Notes under the pieces: model-generated
The model's database searches: none
What the model saw: the letters and a program-made list of their open reading frames with translations, nothing else
Told to the model about the DNA's origin: nothing
Assembly: GCA_964017145.1 (NCBI GenBank)
Contig: OZ024842.1
Coordinates: forward strand, 682,001 to 746,000
Origin: Agrocybe praecox
Taxonomy: Eukaryota > Basidiomycota > Agaricomycetes > Agaricales > Agrocybaceae
DNA: 64,000 nt
Direction of reading: 5' to 3'
Translations under genes and position numbers: made by a program
Shown: positions 11,277 to 24,014 of the stretch, one piece after another
How positions within the stretch are numbered: the first letter of the stretch is position 1
Layout of the letters: the number at the start of each line of letters is the position of its first letter

Positions 11277-12184
11277 ATGTACGAAGTTACTCCAGCTTTA
11301 CCTATGGACTTGGAGAGAGAAATTTTTGAGGCAACATACTGGTTATGTGAGGCGGATCGAGCACTATCGCCCATTATGAATTTATTGCTCGTCTGCCATC
11401 GCGTACGGCAGTGGTACGTTAGTCTTTGTCGATTATCTTTTCATTATACTATCCGTGTTTTCGCACTACTGTGTTTAATCTCTCAATATAATCAAGGTTG
11501 GCGCCCTTATTATACCGAATAGCCGTACAATCGCCCACTCCCAACCATTACCCGACCAAAACGCAGTTCTTGACTCCAAACAACGTGGAACGCCTTGGTC
11601 CGTTCGTAAAACATCTTTATATAGGAGGGGCGGTATACACCATCGACACTGTCCGAAAACTACTCAGTGGCTGCCCCAACTTGATTGACTTCGCATTTCT
11701 TTCCACACACCACACGATAGAGTGTATCGACCTGCTAGACAAGGTGTCTCTCCAGAGGTTGTTCACCAACCTCACTTCATTGAACGAAGAGCAATTTAAA
11801 GGGCCCAGCTTTGCTTCTATTACTCACCTTGATATAACCATGCTCGGAGGATCCTGGGAGCGATGGAGCTGGCTTAGACACGTCCCGCAGCTCACTCATG
11901 TCGCAGTGAACGAAAGCATCGAAGAATTCGATGCAGCGATGCAATCAGTTTTAAATAATTGCAAGAAGTTGCAGGTGCTGCTGATCCCGAGGTGGCCAGT
12001 ACCCACCAGAAATTGGTTCGCTAATTTTCGCGATCATCGATTTGTTCGCATGAACATACAGCGCTACACCATAGAAGACTGGGAGAAAACGGCGAAGGGT
12101 GCACCAGATAATATGTGGGCTTGCGCAACACAAATCTCCCATGCTAGAAAAGGTCCAGTTTATCATCTTGTATGTCTTGTCTAA
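11277..12184 (+). CDS. F-box-like protein of an agaricomycete-expanded family
   Basis: Two exons, 11277-11413 and 11497-12184, code for 274 residues. The start MYEVTPALPMDLEREIFEAT and the following LLLVCHRVRQW look like the degenerate F-box of many mushroom proteins, with the usual continuation LAPLLYRIAV after the intron. The rest is a divergent leucine-rich part, with GPFVKHLYIGG, LLSGCPNLIDFAF, SITHLDITML and LRHVPQLTHVAV. The tail includes RYTIEDWEK. Members of this family are numerous and rapidly turned over, and their function is unknown beyond possible SCF substrate binding. A decayed paralogue lies at about 28606-29565. The gene appears intact. Confidence 0.7.
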
Positions 12185-12423
12185 TTGTTGATCCAACGCG
12201 TCACCAGCGGTCGAATTTAAAGACGAGTACTATCAAACATGGTTCAACCTATGGGGTAGATGGAAAGAACAACTCTTTCATCTGGCAAAGGACGACGCTG
12301 CGCTTACCTGGTTGCATAATTATTTATCATAAAAAACGGTCATTGATATACAACTGGTGATACACGGGTAATGTTTGAAAGGTATTCGTACATACACGGA
12401 GGGTGCAGGTGCGTTGAAACACT

Positions 12424-13895
12424 TCAGACTTCAAATCTGAAATCCAATTCTTCGTCTAAATCATCGCCCATATGTTTGATCAAAATATCTGTCATTGAGG
12501 CAGAAGTACTGACGGCGCTCTTCTGGTTCGTGTGTGTCCTAGGCTTTGAGGCAGACCTCTGTGGTATAGCCAACGCCGTATGGGGTCGTCGTAGTCCAGT
12601 ATCGACGCGAGGTTTGATGCTTGGGGCACCTGCGGAAGTGACTCGAGTGGTTTTAGTTTCCTTGACAGTCGAAGTCGGGTCCTTCTTGGTGGCCATGATG
12701 TTTGGAACAGTACTAGCTGTTCGTGACTTTGGTCTAGGAGCAGCTGTACTGGACTTGGCAGGGATAGTAGTTGACAAAGCTAGTTTTTTGCCTACAGCAG
12801 TGCCCGCCCGACTAGTAGGGCGGGTGGCAGTATTCACTGTCGTCGTCCTAGCCATGGAAGATTGGGGTCTTGATTTGACGGCAGCAGCAGCAGGAATTCG
12901 TCTAACTGTAGTTGACTTGACCGATTTAGCAGCTATTTCCGCGCGTGCCATATCAAATGGATCATCAGATTCTACGAGAGAAAGAATTAGGCATAGGAGC
13001 AGAACAAGATTCAACATAATCACCCAGTTCAGGTAGAGGGTTTAATTCGTATTTGGCCATCTCGATATCGGAGAGGGCGATGTCAATTTCGACTGGGGGA
13101 GCAAAGTCGTCGATCGGGATAGAGTGAGCGAGTTGGAACAGACTCCTGCCGACGTCTGCATAATTTGGAAGCGGGAAATCGAACGGTGGATCGTATGGTA
13201 AATCTGCGGCCAAGGGCGTCAGATAAACAAGACAAATCATTTCAGGAATTTTAAGACTAACCCAAAGTGTTCGGTGGTCCATACTCAAGCTCATCCGAAT
13301 CATCTCCGTCTTCCAAGATCGTCTCTTGAGCAGTGGGTTGAACTTGGGGAGCGGCGAGTTCTCCATCACTAACTTCTTCCCAATGCCGTCCATTGTTCGC
13401 TGGAGTCTCGAGTGGCTTCCCTCCAGACAACCGAGGATGCTTAATGTGCTTCCGCATCGAACTCGGGCGTTGAGCTGATTCAGGTGTCCCTTCTTCCTCA
13501 TCAACCCGCAGCTTCGAGAGCTTCGTATTCCCCGGAAGAGGCGTCTTGAAAAGAACCGCATTGATACGATTGGGAAGTGGCGTTTTGTCTCCTAGTGGCC
13601 GTCCAATGGTTGATAGAATTGTCTTTTGGTGATCTTTGAAGAGCCGAGGTTCTAAATTCGTTTGTTAGTATTTCCTTCCTCAAGCACTTCAAGCTAAAAA
13701 CGTACGCGCAGAGGCCGGTTGAAAAGGTGTTTTGGGTGGCATATTAGCGTTTTTGCCCTTACCATGCACTGTCATTGCTGGACCCATTCCCGTGTATGCA
13801 TTTTCACTGCGGTTGTTCTTCAATGCTCGCCCAGGAGTTCGGGTTGGGAAGTGTGCGCCATCGGTATTTAGTTGGATTGGACGTGAGCTGAGCAT
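12424..13895 (-). CDS. Possible securin (separase inhibitor), disordered Ser/Thr/Pro-rich protein
   Basis: Four exons, 13895-13706, 13651-13262, 13203-13024 and 12971-12424, code for 435 residues with consistent GT..AG introns. The N-terminus (MLSSRPIQLNTDG) is followed by short basic motifs, TPGRALKNNRSEN and GRPLGDKTPLPNRI, that resemble degradation-signal regions. Next comes an acidic stretch with DELEYGPP and, after an intron, LPYDPPFDFPLPNY. Fission yeast Cut2 and other securins share this order: basic degron-containing N-terminus, an acidic EYMPP-like element, then a separase-binding part. Securin would hold separase inactive until anaphase. The C-terminal 180 residues are low-complexity Ala/Ser/Thr/Arg-rich. 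No perfect RxxLxxxxN destruction box or KEN box is evident, so the assignment rests on layout and may be wrong; otherwise it is a conserved unknown protein. Confidence 0.45.
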
Positions 13896-14035
13896 TGGAT
13901 TAATGGACCAAGCGATAGTTTACGAGGTCGGTTATTATCGAAAGGAAATCGCCTTTTATGCGGTATCCATTCGACGAGGATAACTTTCAAGAGCTGAAAA
14001 ATATCAAAGGAAAGGAGACTTCAGAGAAAACGGTT

Positions 14036-14344
14036 TCAGTTGGTTGCGACTGCAACTCGAACCAGACGCGAAGTGTCACGATCATGTGATGTCGTGATGA
14101 ATTTAATTAAGAAAACGCGGGATACCGTGGTCGGTAGCAAGCTTGCTGAGTATCTTTCTCGCGTTCCTGTGAGGTTACAAAAGATTCTGTTCAATTCCAC
14201 TTCCTCCTCTTCTGCGAGAAATCTATCTGTACCCAATAAATGAGGGGCGGGGGATATAAGGGCCACTTGGTTTGTTGAAGATGCACGATGAATCCTGCGG
14301 TACTTGGAAGTCTTGCCAGGAAGTCCCATAGTACCTGGACACAT
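14036..14344 (-). pseudogene. N-terminal remnant of an F-box gene
   Basis: The minus strand encodes PAPHLLGTDRFLAEEEEVEL, which matches in layout the segment just before the F-box in the gene at 5694 (VPHLLGTNKTPTLEELALIL). The frame ends without an F-box or leucine-rich part. I read it as a truncated copy of the same family. It lies in the presumed promoter of the possible securin gene, whose ATG is at 13895. Confidence 0.4.
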
Positions 14345-14898
14345 TTTTTATCTTGATTGACGAACGTCGAGTATAACAGTATTGAACAAACACTGTTCTA
14401 ACCGTAACTTACCCGGGTCCAGCAGAGTGGCATACTTGCTTACAAACCATCAATTCGAAAAATTTCCAAACATGTTGAAAACATGGTTCGTATTTTATTA
14501 TGACACAACATTATATACTATATTGAAAGTTCCACAGTCAACAAAGCTCGACATACAAACAAACATGCAAGCAAAAAGAAACCATACATGGGCAATATAC
14601 TTTTTATATCACTAACCAACAACTCGATATTCGAGAGAAGTAAAGGTAAGAATTCAAAAAGACGTCATCGTCATCATTAGCATCATCGTGATAAGTCATG
14701 TCAGATCACAGAATCGTAAAAAAAAAAAAGCAAAGAACTTGATAGATCATCCAGTTATATGGGAGCACATTTAGCGAGAGAGAGAGAAGAACATTTCGAG
14801 AGAAAAAGAGAAGAGAGTCAGTTCATCATATTATGATGATGAACATCTTTGCTAATCATTTTCGCTCAGTTCGTTTTTAAAAAACCTTGAAATTTCTT
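14345..14898. other. 3' flank of the disordered-protein gene, purine-rich tract
   Basis: This is the downstream flank of the minus-strand gene ending at 14899, probably its 3' untranslated region. It contains an adenine run near 14719-14730 and a GA-rich tract near 14772-14820. No separate gene is visible. Confidence 0.4.
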
Positions 14899-17864
14899 TC
14901 AAGGACGCGGTGGGCCATATCCACGGTCGCCAGCACCGCGTCCATACCCACCCCGATTCGGGTATGGTCCATTCCGTCCAGCAGCAGCAGCAGCAGACGG
15001 CGGAAGAGGAGATCTCGGACGATAACCATTACCCCCACCAGATGCTGGTGGTGGTGGATAATCCATCGAACCTATGTGGTAGTCACGGTCACGGTCTAAC
15101 GGCGGTCCGGCACCGCCACCAGCAGGAGGAGCACCCGAACCAGAACTTGGAGGCGGCGGACCCCACCCAGAAGAAGCAGAAGACACTGGCAGCGGTGGTG
15201 GTCCAGAGCTGCCTGAGCGCGGTGGAGGACCGTGAGGATAGTCGCCTGGAGGTCGGCGCATGCTGTCGTTGCGCCCTGGAGGATAGTAGTCGTCCTCTCT
15301 TGGCCTCTTCAGAGGAGGACGGGGATCATCGGGCCCTTGAGGGCCACGTCTAGGACTCGCGCTGCGAGCACGAACACGGTTGTAGGACGCTGGAGCGCCG
15401 TAGCCACCTGGCGGTGGTGGTGGTCGTCTGTCTCCATCTCTTGGAGGAGGCCCAGGAGGATATCTATCGTCGATCGGTGGCGGTGGTCGTCCTGGATAGC
15501 CATCTGAAAGTGGAAAGACAACAGTCAGTGATGAGAATGACAAAAAAGAAAAGAGTAATTTCATCACCTCTCGCCACGTAGTCGCGCTCAGGTCGAGAAT
15601 TATAACCAGGATGCCTAGGAGGATAATCACGTTCATATCCTTCAGAAGATCTTGGAGGAGGTCCATCCCAAGCTCGAGACTTGTAGTAATCATCTTCCCA
15701 GTCAGATCGAGCGTTGCCCGGTGGTGGGTACTGATGATAGTCGCGTCCCGGAGGACCATCAGGTGCGATAGGATCACGACCGCCAGAAGGGAGATGAGGA
15801 GCACGACCAGGAGAATAATCTCGATACCGTCTATCATCATATCGAGCATCTATACCACCAGGGTAAGAATCGGCCCAAGATTCTGGTCGGTATGAGCGCC
15901 CTCTGGGAGCATCGTCTCGGGCACGATAATCAGCACGTGATCCAGGCGGACCACCTGGAGGTGGAACTTTTGGACGAACGTCCAAGGCTGGCAAGCGAGG
16001 ATCGTAACCACGGGGTGGGCCACTGTAAGAAGCATCTCGCGAAGCAGAACGTCGATACCCAGGGCCGCCCCTTGAAGGGGGAGACGAGCCACGATAATTT
16101 GAGTGAGGGCCTCCAGGGCCAACAGAAGTAGGAGGGCCACCATAGTTAGGTCCTTTGTGCGGCCTGACATACGGTCTCTTGGAGCGGTCTGGTGGCTGAT
16201 CACTAGTGCTAGGAGTAATCTGACCCATAGGCGGATTGATGCGGTCTTTCAAAGAAGGGCGTGCAGAAGAGGGGTCAGGAACTAAATCACCCGTAGGTGC
16301 AGGTGCAGGTGCAGATGCTTGAGAAAGCCCAGGAATAATTGGTATGTCAGAAATCGTTTGAGGTTCTTGTTTGATCACTATATCAGGGCCAGGGCCTAGC
16401 CGGTCAGTTAGAGAAGCAGGCGGTCCTCCACCGTTATCAGGTGGAGGGAGAGGTCTAGAGTCAACAGGGCGAATGTCACCAGAAGGAGGAACATCAGAAA
16501 CATGTCGTGTTGCAGCAGCGGTTACATTTGCTTCCACGGAAGGTAAACCTCTAGCCACGGGCGGCGGGCCATGTTCTGCTCCAGAATATCTGCTCGACTC
16601 AATTGATCCATGATCATAGCCCCGTTCACTCCAGTCATCTCTACGAGGACGATCTCTATCGTATGCCGTAGAAGAGGGTGGAGCAGCAATAGACGGCCCA
16701 TCAGCAGGGTATCTTTCCCGGTCATCAGAATCTCTGGCAGGCCAGTTTCCTCGAGGAATTTCTTCCTTCATGTCCCTTGGATCGTAAGCAGAATTGCCAG
16801 GATGACCTCCCGCAGAGAAAGAAACAGGTCTTTGAGTATGTGCACGAAGTTGGCCCTGATCTTGTGTGTCTCCTTTTTCAGTAGAAACCTCAGGCGGTGG
16901 TCCAGTAGTAGTGGGTCCTTTGCTGATGTTGAGATTCGAGATATCAAGACTGCCAATGTTGGCCCCGGGTTGACGATTGACTTGGTTGTGCTGTAAATCA
17001 TATCAACGTCGTCAGCAACGTAAGGCATAAGAGACAGGAGTGAATATCACATTGTTCCCAGCGCCCAATCTTCTATCCTTGCCCTGTCCACGTTGCTGCC
17101 TTGCAGGCGGTTTGTGAGACCCAGGAGGCGCCATCGTAATGTCATCAGGGGTTCGTGTCCAGCTTTGCGGCTGCGATGTAGCGGTCTTTCCCTTGTAGAA
17201 CCTTGCAAGAGCTTCAGGGTTGGGGATAGCCTTGTAGAAAGGGTGCTGATTGTCCGTGATGAGCTTCTTCAGGTTCTTCAGAATTTCCAGGTCGTTCTGC
17301 CCAGGAGGCAACGGGATCTTTGGTCGTACATCTGGAACAGGAACTTGCTGAGATTGAGATGAAATCCGAGACTGCGGTGACGGGAAATAGGGTTGCTGCT
17401 GCTGCTGTTGTTGCATGCTCTGCATGGGTGAGAAAGGTGCGGAGAATCCATACCCATAATTACTGCTCTGCATTGGATAGCCCACCGGTGGACCCATCGA
17501 CATGCCGTGCATTTTTGCGCCAATCGAGACCGCTGGTTCTTCGCTGGGTGTAGGGACGAGATAATGAGTATTTGGGTCCTCTGTGAGTGTCGTGACGGTC
17601 CTCTCGCGTGCGTTGGCGTCCTTACGCACTTTGCGCTGCTTCTTGTTTTGCCTGGTTGACATCGAGGGCCCTAACGGTAGCGAACCTGATTTGTCAGTAC
17701 TGCGCTAGCGTTAACCGGGTCATCATCGGCTGCTCACCGCGATATCCTCCTGGATTTTGTGGCAGACGATGAGCTGAAGAGGTATGAACGGACGAGGGAC
17801 CTTGGTGGTGATTGAATTTGAAAGGCAAGTCGCCGGGAAAAAATCCCGGGGTCGGCTTATCCAT
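14899..17864 (-). CDS. Large disordered proline/arginine/glycine-rich protein, possibly RNA-associated
   Basis: Four exons, 17864-17738, 17685-17051, 16990-15568 and 15503-14899, code for 929 residues. The start MDKPTPGFFPGDLPFKFNHH sits on a short first exon. A basic patch (STRQNKKQRKVRKDANARER), a glutamine run and a short ordered-looking element follow, the latter being NDLEILKNLKKLITDNQHPF then PNPEALARFYKG. The rest is low complexity: many RD, RY, GPP and PPP motifs, a C-terminal alanine run, and a final GGYGRGAGDRGYGPPRP of RGG type. DIVIKQEP contains a textbook sumoylation consensus (IKQE). I do not recognise a named family. RG/RGG and SR-like composition suggests binding to RNA or to splicing and transcription bodies, which is inference from composition only. 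Confidence 0.65.
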
Positions 17865-20800
17865 AGGTTTCAAAATGGTTCACCCTGCATTCCTACTTTT
17901 ATAACTCCCAATGATTCCCCGTATTGACATATAATTCTACGTAAAATAAATGAACTTCCACTTCCCTATTTTTTCGCCGTTTGATTATCTCCGTTTAGCG
18001 CTTTTTTGTTTTCCTTCGGCGCATCTGCATGATTTATTGGGAGGCTCCATGATTTACAGGTGTTTCTAGGTCAGTTAATCTCCGAGCCTCTGTTTTACGG
18101 TTACCTATTACAGCTGTTCGTTTATGTTTTATTTCCCAGGGACACAACGCCCGTCGAAATTTGGTTACATTGAACTTTCCTTGTACCCCGTCGGTCGACT
18201 GTCGACCGCAAGTTAATCGGAGTGTTCCGGCGGAGTTTTATGTCGGAGTCGAATAATATTTTCCAGGTTTTGTTGTCCTCGTTTATTGAACCTCCCAGTA
18301 TGATAAAGATGGACAGTACCGTGTCTATGGCGTATGGAACGAGAGTGAGTTTACATATACAGTACTCAATTCCAACGCGTTAAGCTGTTTTGCTTGTACA
18401 CCCTCAACTTTTACACAGCCGGTTGCCAGATATTACCCCACTTGGTAAATTTTCCTTTCCTGCTGATTCGCCCAATGGGACTGGCGCACCTCGGGGGCAA
18501 TTAGGGTCTAACGTAGCCTTATCAGAACGATCCTGATCCTGTTCATGGTAAGCCTCAACAAATATAAAAACTGCGCAAACATCGCAAGACCATCGATGCA
18601 GCCTCCACATCAGCCTCAAGGTATTTACCAGACTTACTTATTTCAGGATAGAATACATTATATACTCGTGTACACTCACCGTCTAGGTACCTGTGTATGG
18701 ACACATCTCGGTTGAGAAAAAAACCGTGACATAACCATGTCATTTCGATGTGGACTATCAACTGTTTGTGTACCTTCTAAAATAATAATCTCCTCTAGCG
18801 TCGCTTACTCCCGCGAACACACCGCCCAGGACAGATCGTAATCCTTCGTAATCACAAGGAAATGTAACCGCCTCGTCACCTGGAGACAGCTCACAAAGAA
18901 AAAAGCAAAAGATGCATCGATGACATCCTACCACTCCACATATTTCCCGAAATTCTGCGAACCCCGACGGTCGACCCCGACGCCCAACAGACGAATAGGC
19001 AAGCGGTCAATTTATATCTAAAAATCTATGTATAATGCATGTATATATTCATATATTATGCGCGCCAACTTGCCGGGCTCATCAACTCCAACAACGACCC
19101 TTTACTGGCTTTCCCTTCCCTTTGCATCCTAATCTAATTACCGCGGCCGATATATCACCTTCCCCCCGAAGAAAATGCGGAAATGGTACTTACTAACGAA
19201 GCCTCAGCACACGAAAGCGTCCTCCAACCCTGGTGCGATGAGGTGAATGCCCATACCGCGTACAGTACATTTATTAAACACCTTGTCATTCCGGCGAACC
19301 AACCAACCGAACGAACACGAACCACTGGTACTGGCAGGCATTGCCAAGAACAATTGGAACTGCCATTGCCGCCGCGCTACGTATACGTACATACGTAAGT
19401 CCAAGTCCTCGTGCCGGCGGGAGCGACATGTACCGCACTGCAATAATCCTTTTCTGGGACAAAAAACAAACAAACTTTGCACAATGCTAGAGGTTTTTAA
19501 AAAGTAGCCAATAACGTCCATCAATTCAAGAAGGCCACGGTTCCAACGGCACCAAAATGCACATGTAATCATGATGATGATTGACAAACGTCTAATGGAC
19601 GTTAAAAAAGCTCAAACAGTAGTTGATAACAATCTTGAGCGCTTCATGGGCGTGGAGTCCGAACTCAATTCATCCTCTCATCCATATTCACATACGTACT
19701 TATACGTACAGCCACGTGTGTGTGTGGGCTCGTGTAAAAAACCAATGAAGAAGAATAAAAAGTGTTCTGGAAAGAAGTGTTTATGTTCTAGAAACAAGTT
19801 AACAACCCTGTTTGACATATCAACATACGCCTAAAATCATACCAACGCGCGTAACTTTCTAGAACAAACATCCTGCCATATGTGTACATATGTGATTCCG
19901 AAATTCCGAAGTGCAAACAACGAGAGAAAATGTATGTATGTATAGATGGAAAATGAACGTGGAATAAAATCAGGCAACACTACATCCCCATCCCCATCTT
20001 TGCCTTAACCCTAGGGCTACTATAGGCGACGCCACGTACTACCTTACCAATGTCGAGCCTTAGGCTGCTACTGGCGATATCGATGGCACAACATAGCTAA
20101 CTTACGTTGAAGTGTATGCACGAGAGTGCGCTTTATACGATGAAAGAAGGAAGCTCTAAGCATTTGACGAACAACACATGGGAGGTCCGAAAGACATTCA
20201 GGCCAATTGGACGAACGCCACACATGTGTCTTTTTCAGGAAGAACGCGCCGCCGGGTCCATATATTTATTTGATTTGTATTACAGTTACCCCATCCTGCG
20301 ACGCGCGCAGTAATACTACTAGTACCGCGCGGCGGCAGTAGTATGAAATAAATTCCTGTTCCGATACAAGAGAGTCTAATTTTAACACCCACACCTGCCA
20401 ACAAAGTCCAAACATTTTTGCGTGATGTGATGATGATGATGTGCAGCCTTGTGTAGCACAAGCGGCAAACCCAACTCACGAACAACAGCACCTATCAGCA
20501 CAGTGGCACGCTGACATCGGACATGTTACTTACAACTTCCGCTACAGGCGACGAACGCCGGCTACTGAATACTGAGTACTTGAGTTGCCGTAGTACGTGT
20601 TCCCCGTAAAGGACCGTATATTAATCTAGGGTCTAGTAGTTACATAGTACATACCTGGCCGGCATTTCATTTGGAAACGAATATCCTACAGCCCTTACTT
20701 GTGGCTAGGGTTTCCTAGTCTAAAGAACGCGGCCCCCGCCCAGCGCCACGCCACGCCCAAGGCAGCACACGCAACACACCCACCTTGTCCCTATCAGGCC

Positions 20801-21428
20801 GCAGAATATCCACTCACTGGATATGTACTTAGCCGAAGCAATCAGGAGGTTGCAAGTGAGACTCTGTGACTCGAAGTTAACGTGGTACAGGTTGACGAGG
20901 CAGGCAAAAAAAAGTTCCCCGAGTCCCGACTCGTGACCTCACCGGTTCCTCCCAAACTCAACCACACTTGACTTGGCAAAAAGAAAATCTATACAAAAAA
21001 AAATCCTTCTTTATTTCGAACTTTCATGTAAAATCCATACGGCACAAATACTAAAACAAAACAAAAAAGTCGGAATCATCTACAAAAGGTTTTTAGAAAA
21101 ACATAGAAGAGACAAGAGTATGTATGTGTATGATGCATGTAATGAATATGAGAGTTGCGTATGTTGTATGTACTAAATGGGCTTTGGACTACTAACTACT
21201 ACCACCCACTAATCTCCTCGACAATGGTTGGATGGAAGATAGAAGAATTATACAAGGGGGTGGTTACATCTTGGTAATGATAAATTTGATTTTGCGAAAG
21301 GCAACGACAACTACAAAAGAGAAACAAAACTGTGCGTTATGGAGAAGAGAGAAAGTGGAGAAGAAGAAAAAACCAAGTAGAATGAACAAGAAGAAAGATA
21401 TCGCACAACAATGATGGAAGATCTAAAT
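17865..21428. other. 3.5-kb stretch without a recognisable gene
   Basis: No open frame longer than about 130 codons and no chain of exons with a known domain was found on either strand. The sequence has several short imperfect microsatellite-like patches (TACGTA and GTATGTAT repeats near 19380-19400, 19690-19710 and 19930-19945) and a triple CATCCC near 19983-20000. The left end should carry the promoter of the 17864 gene, and the right end the 3' untranslated region of the Hsp110 gene. A long noncoding RNA or a regulatory region is possible but unsupported. Confidence 0.4.
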
Positions 21429-24014
21429 CTAATCCACATCCATCTCAGAAGGGCCCTTGTCCTCCTCCTTTGGTGGGGGAGTTTGGGAAGATGGGGTCTC
21501 AGTCTTGGGAGTCTGAGTGCCAGGAGTGACAACAGGCTTGGGCTTGGGCTTGGTCAAGATGGGGATAGCGAAGTAGATAATCTCATCCCTCTTCTTCTCG
21601 ATCTCTGCGCTCGTCAAGACAGGGTCCAAGTTCTTAGGGCGCTCGTCCTGTCGGACGTTTTGGTCCTCCAGCCACTTCTGGACGGTCGCGACCTTCTCGA
21701 CAACGGACTGCTTGTCCTTCTCGTCGATGTGGGCGTACTTGTCGTCTGAGGAGGTTGCCTGGGACATGTAGTTGTTGAGGGTCTCGCGGAGGCTGGCGAT
21801 GGATTTCTTGCGCTCGTCGACTTCCTTGTATCGGAAAGAAATGGGGTCTCCGATCTTCTTGAGTTCATCGAGACGAGAAACGTATGCAGACTTGGTTGCT
21901 TCTTCACCTTCCTCGGTGTATAGCCAGTCCTCAGCTTCCTGGAGACCAGCGAGGAGGGTGGATTTCTCCTGGGGCTGGGCATAGGCAGCATAGCGCTCAT
22001 CGAGTTTGCCACGCATATCATAAACGTACTCCTCAAGAGCGTTCTTGCGATCCTGAAGAACAAAGTTGTTCAGCAACATACAACTAAATCTTCAGATACC
22101 AAAAATAGTCTTACCTCAGTGTCCATGACGAGCTTGTCAGCGGCGTGCATTTGGCTTTCTTGCTCCTTGTAGAGCTCGACGACCGACTTGTCAAGAGAGC
22201 TGTTGGTAGCAACGAAGGGGATTTCCTTCTTCCTCACAACGCGCTTTTTCTTGACTGGAGCGGGAGCTTCGGCACCTTCAGCGGCGCCGTCGACGTCCAT
22301 GGGAGCGGGGGCGGCTTCCTCCTTCTCTTCAATCTCCTCAACATAGGCAGCCTCGAAAGACATGATTCCGTGGAGGTTGAGCTTGGTCTTCACCTTGACG
22401 CAGGTAGCATCGCCATTGGCGGTAGCAGGGACCTCCTTGGCGGTGAAGTTACCAATCCATGGGTTGATTCCTCCAGGAAGCAATTCAGGCTCGGCATAGG
22501 CGGACTCAACGCTGAAGCCTTCCTTGCGGTAGAAGGAGAGAACCTTGGTCGAAGGGATGGTGTTGCCTTTGGGGTATACAAGCAATTCGGTATCATCGGG
22601 GTCAGTGGGGTTGGGTGCCCATTGGGTTTTGATGGGGTAGTGGTTGATATCTCCAACATGGAAGTCACGGACACGGAAAATGGGGGAAAGCATGGCGCAA
22701 GCGAAGGTAGCACCACGAGCGATGGCCTCATCCTGGTTGAGAGTGAAAGAGAGGGTCTTTCCGGGGAAGACATCCTGGATGCGCTGACGGACAGCTGGGA
22801 CACGCGTGGATCCACCGACAAGTTCGATAGCATCGATTTGCTCGAGAGTAAGACCGGAATCAGCAAGTGCGCGTTGGAGGGGGGCAGGAATACGGTCAAG
22901 AACATGGGTGATCAATCCCTCGAGTTCCTCACGGGTGAGTTTTGAAGTAGCATCAACGTCAGTGACGATGGATTCGACGTTGAGAGGAGCCTCGCTGTTG
23001 GCAGAAAGGACCTTCTTGAGCTTTTCGCATCCAGCAGTCAGACGGAAGACAGCCTTGGGGTTGTTCATAACATCGATCTTGTACTTGGTGGTGAACTCTT
23101 TGGCGAAATGCTCGACGAGAGCATAGTCAATGTCGCGTCCTCCGAGGTTCTTCTCGTAAGCAGTGCTCTTAACATTGAGCTGGCCCTTAGAGAAAGCGAC
23201 AATCGCGACGGAAAGATCGGCGTGGCCCACATCGACGAAGACGACATGGCGGGGGCTCTCGGGCTCTGGGAGATCGGATTTGGTGATACCGTATCCGAGA
23301 GCGGTAGCGGTAGTGTCGTTGATGAGGCGGAGAACGTTCAAATTGGCGATGGCAGCAGCGTCGATAACAGCACGACGCTGAATATCAGTGAACCAGCCAG
23401 GAACGGCGATTACGACATCCGTGACTGTGGTCTTGAGCTCGGCTGAGGCGATGTCGCGCAATTTGCCCAAGTACATGCCCGTAAGCTGGGTAGCGGAATA
23501 TTGGGCTTTTTCACCGCGGTACAGAACCTATCATCGATAAAGGAAGACATATTAGAAAGAAAAGAAGAACATTGAGTTTGAATCCAACATACCTCTGTAC
23601 CAACGCTTCCGTTGAGATCAACCAGTTTTGCGTTGATGAACTTCTTCTCGACATCCTGCACCTGAGGGTCGTTGAGAGTCCTTCCGATGAGGCGTTTCAA
23701 TGAACCGATAGTGTTTTTGAAATTTGAGGTTTCCTGTGTCTTCCCAGCCTCACCAATCGCGCGCTGTTTTGGCCCAAAGCCAATCAAGGATCTACGTCCA
23801 AGCAATGTCAGCGAAATATCCTTGAATTTTTAACAAGAAACTGTGCGTACGGGGTAGCACGATTTGAGACTTCATTGACGATAATATCGATTCCTCGATG
23901 TCTAGCGACTCCAATCTAGACGAATATCGGTCCATCATGATACTTATCGGTCGACATCGAGGAGTAACGTACCTTCGAGTGGAGGGTACCCAAATCAATT
24001 CCAACGACGGCCAT
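21429..24014 (-). CDS. SSE1: Hsp110/Sse1-type chaperone, nucleotide exchange factor for Hsp70
   Basis: Five exons, 24014-23973, 23915-23851, 23791-23593, 23527-22115 and 22052-21429, code for 780 residues. Hsp110 proteins release ADP from cytosolic Hsp70 and hold unfolded clients. The ATPase domain starts MAVVGIDLGTLHSKIGVARH and keeps the Hsp110 features: SLIGFGPKQRAIGEAGK, RLINDTTATALGYGI, FVDVGHADLSVAI, KNLGGRDIDYALVEHF and VGGSTRVPAVRQRI. The substrate-binding domain has an acidic loop with APAPMDVDGAAEG. The C-terminal helical domain is extended and ends in EMDVD, an acidic tail seen in Sse1-like proteins. The first exon holds only 14 codons, a common arrangement for this gene. A step-type heat shock element lies upstream. 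Confidence 0.96.

Noticed and set aside
22145..22945. 266-codon plus-strand open frame
   Set aside because: It lies antisense to the highly conserved Hsp110 coding region and has no domain of its own.
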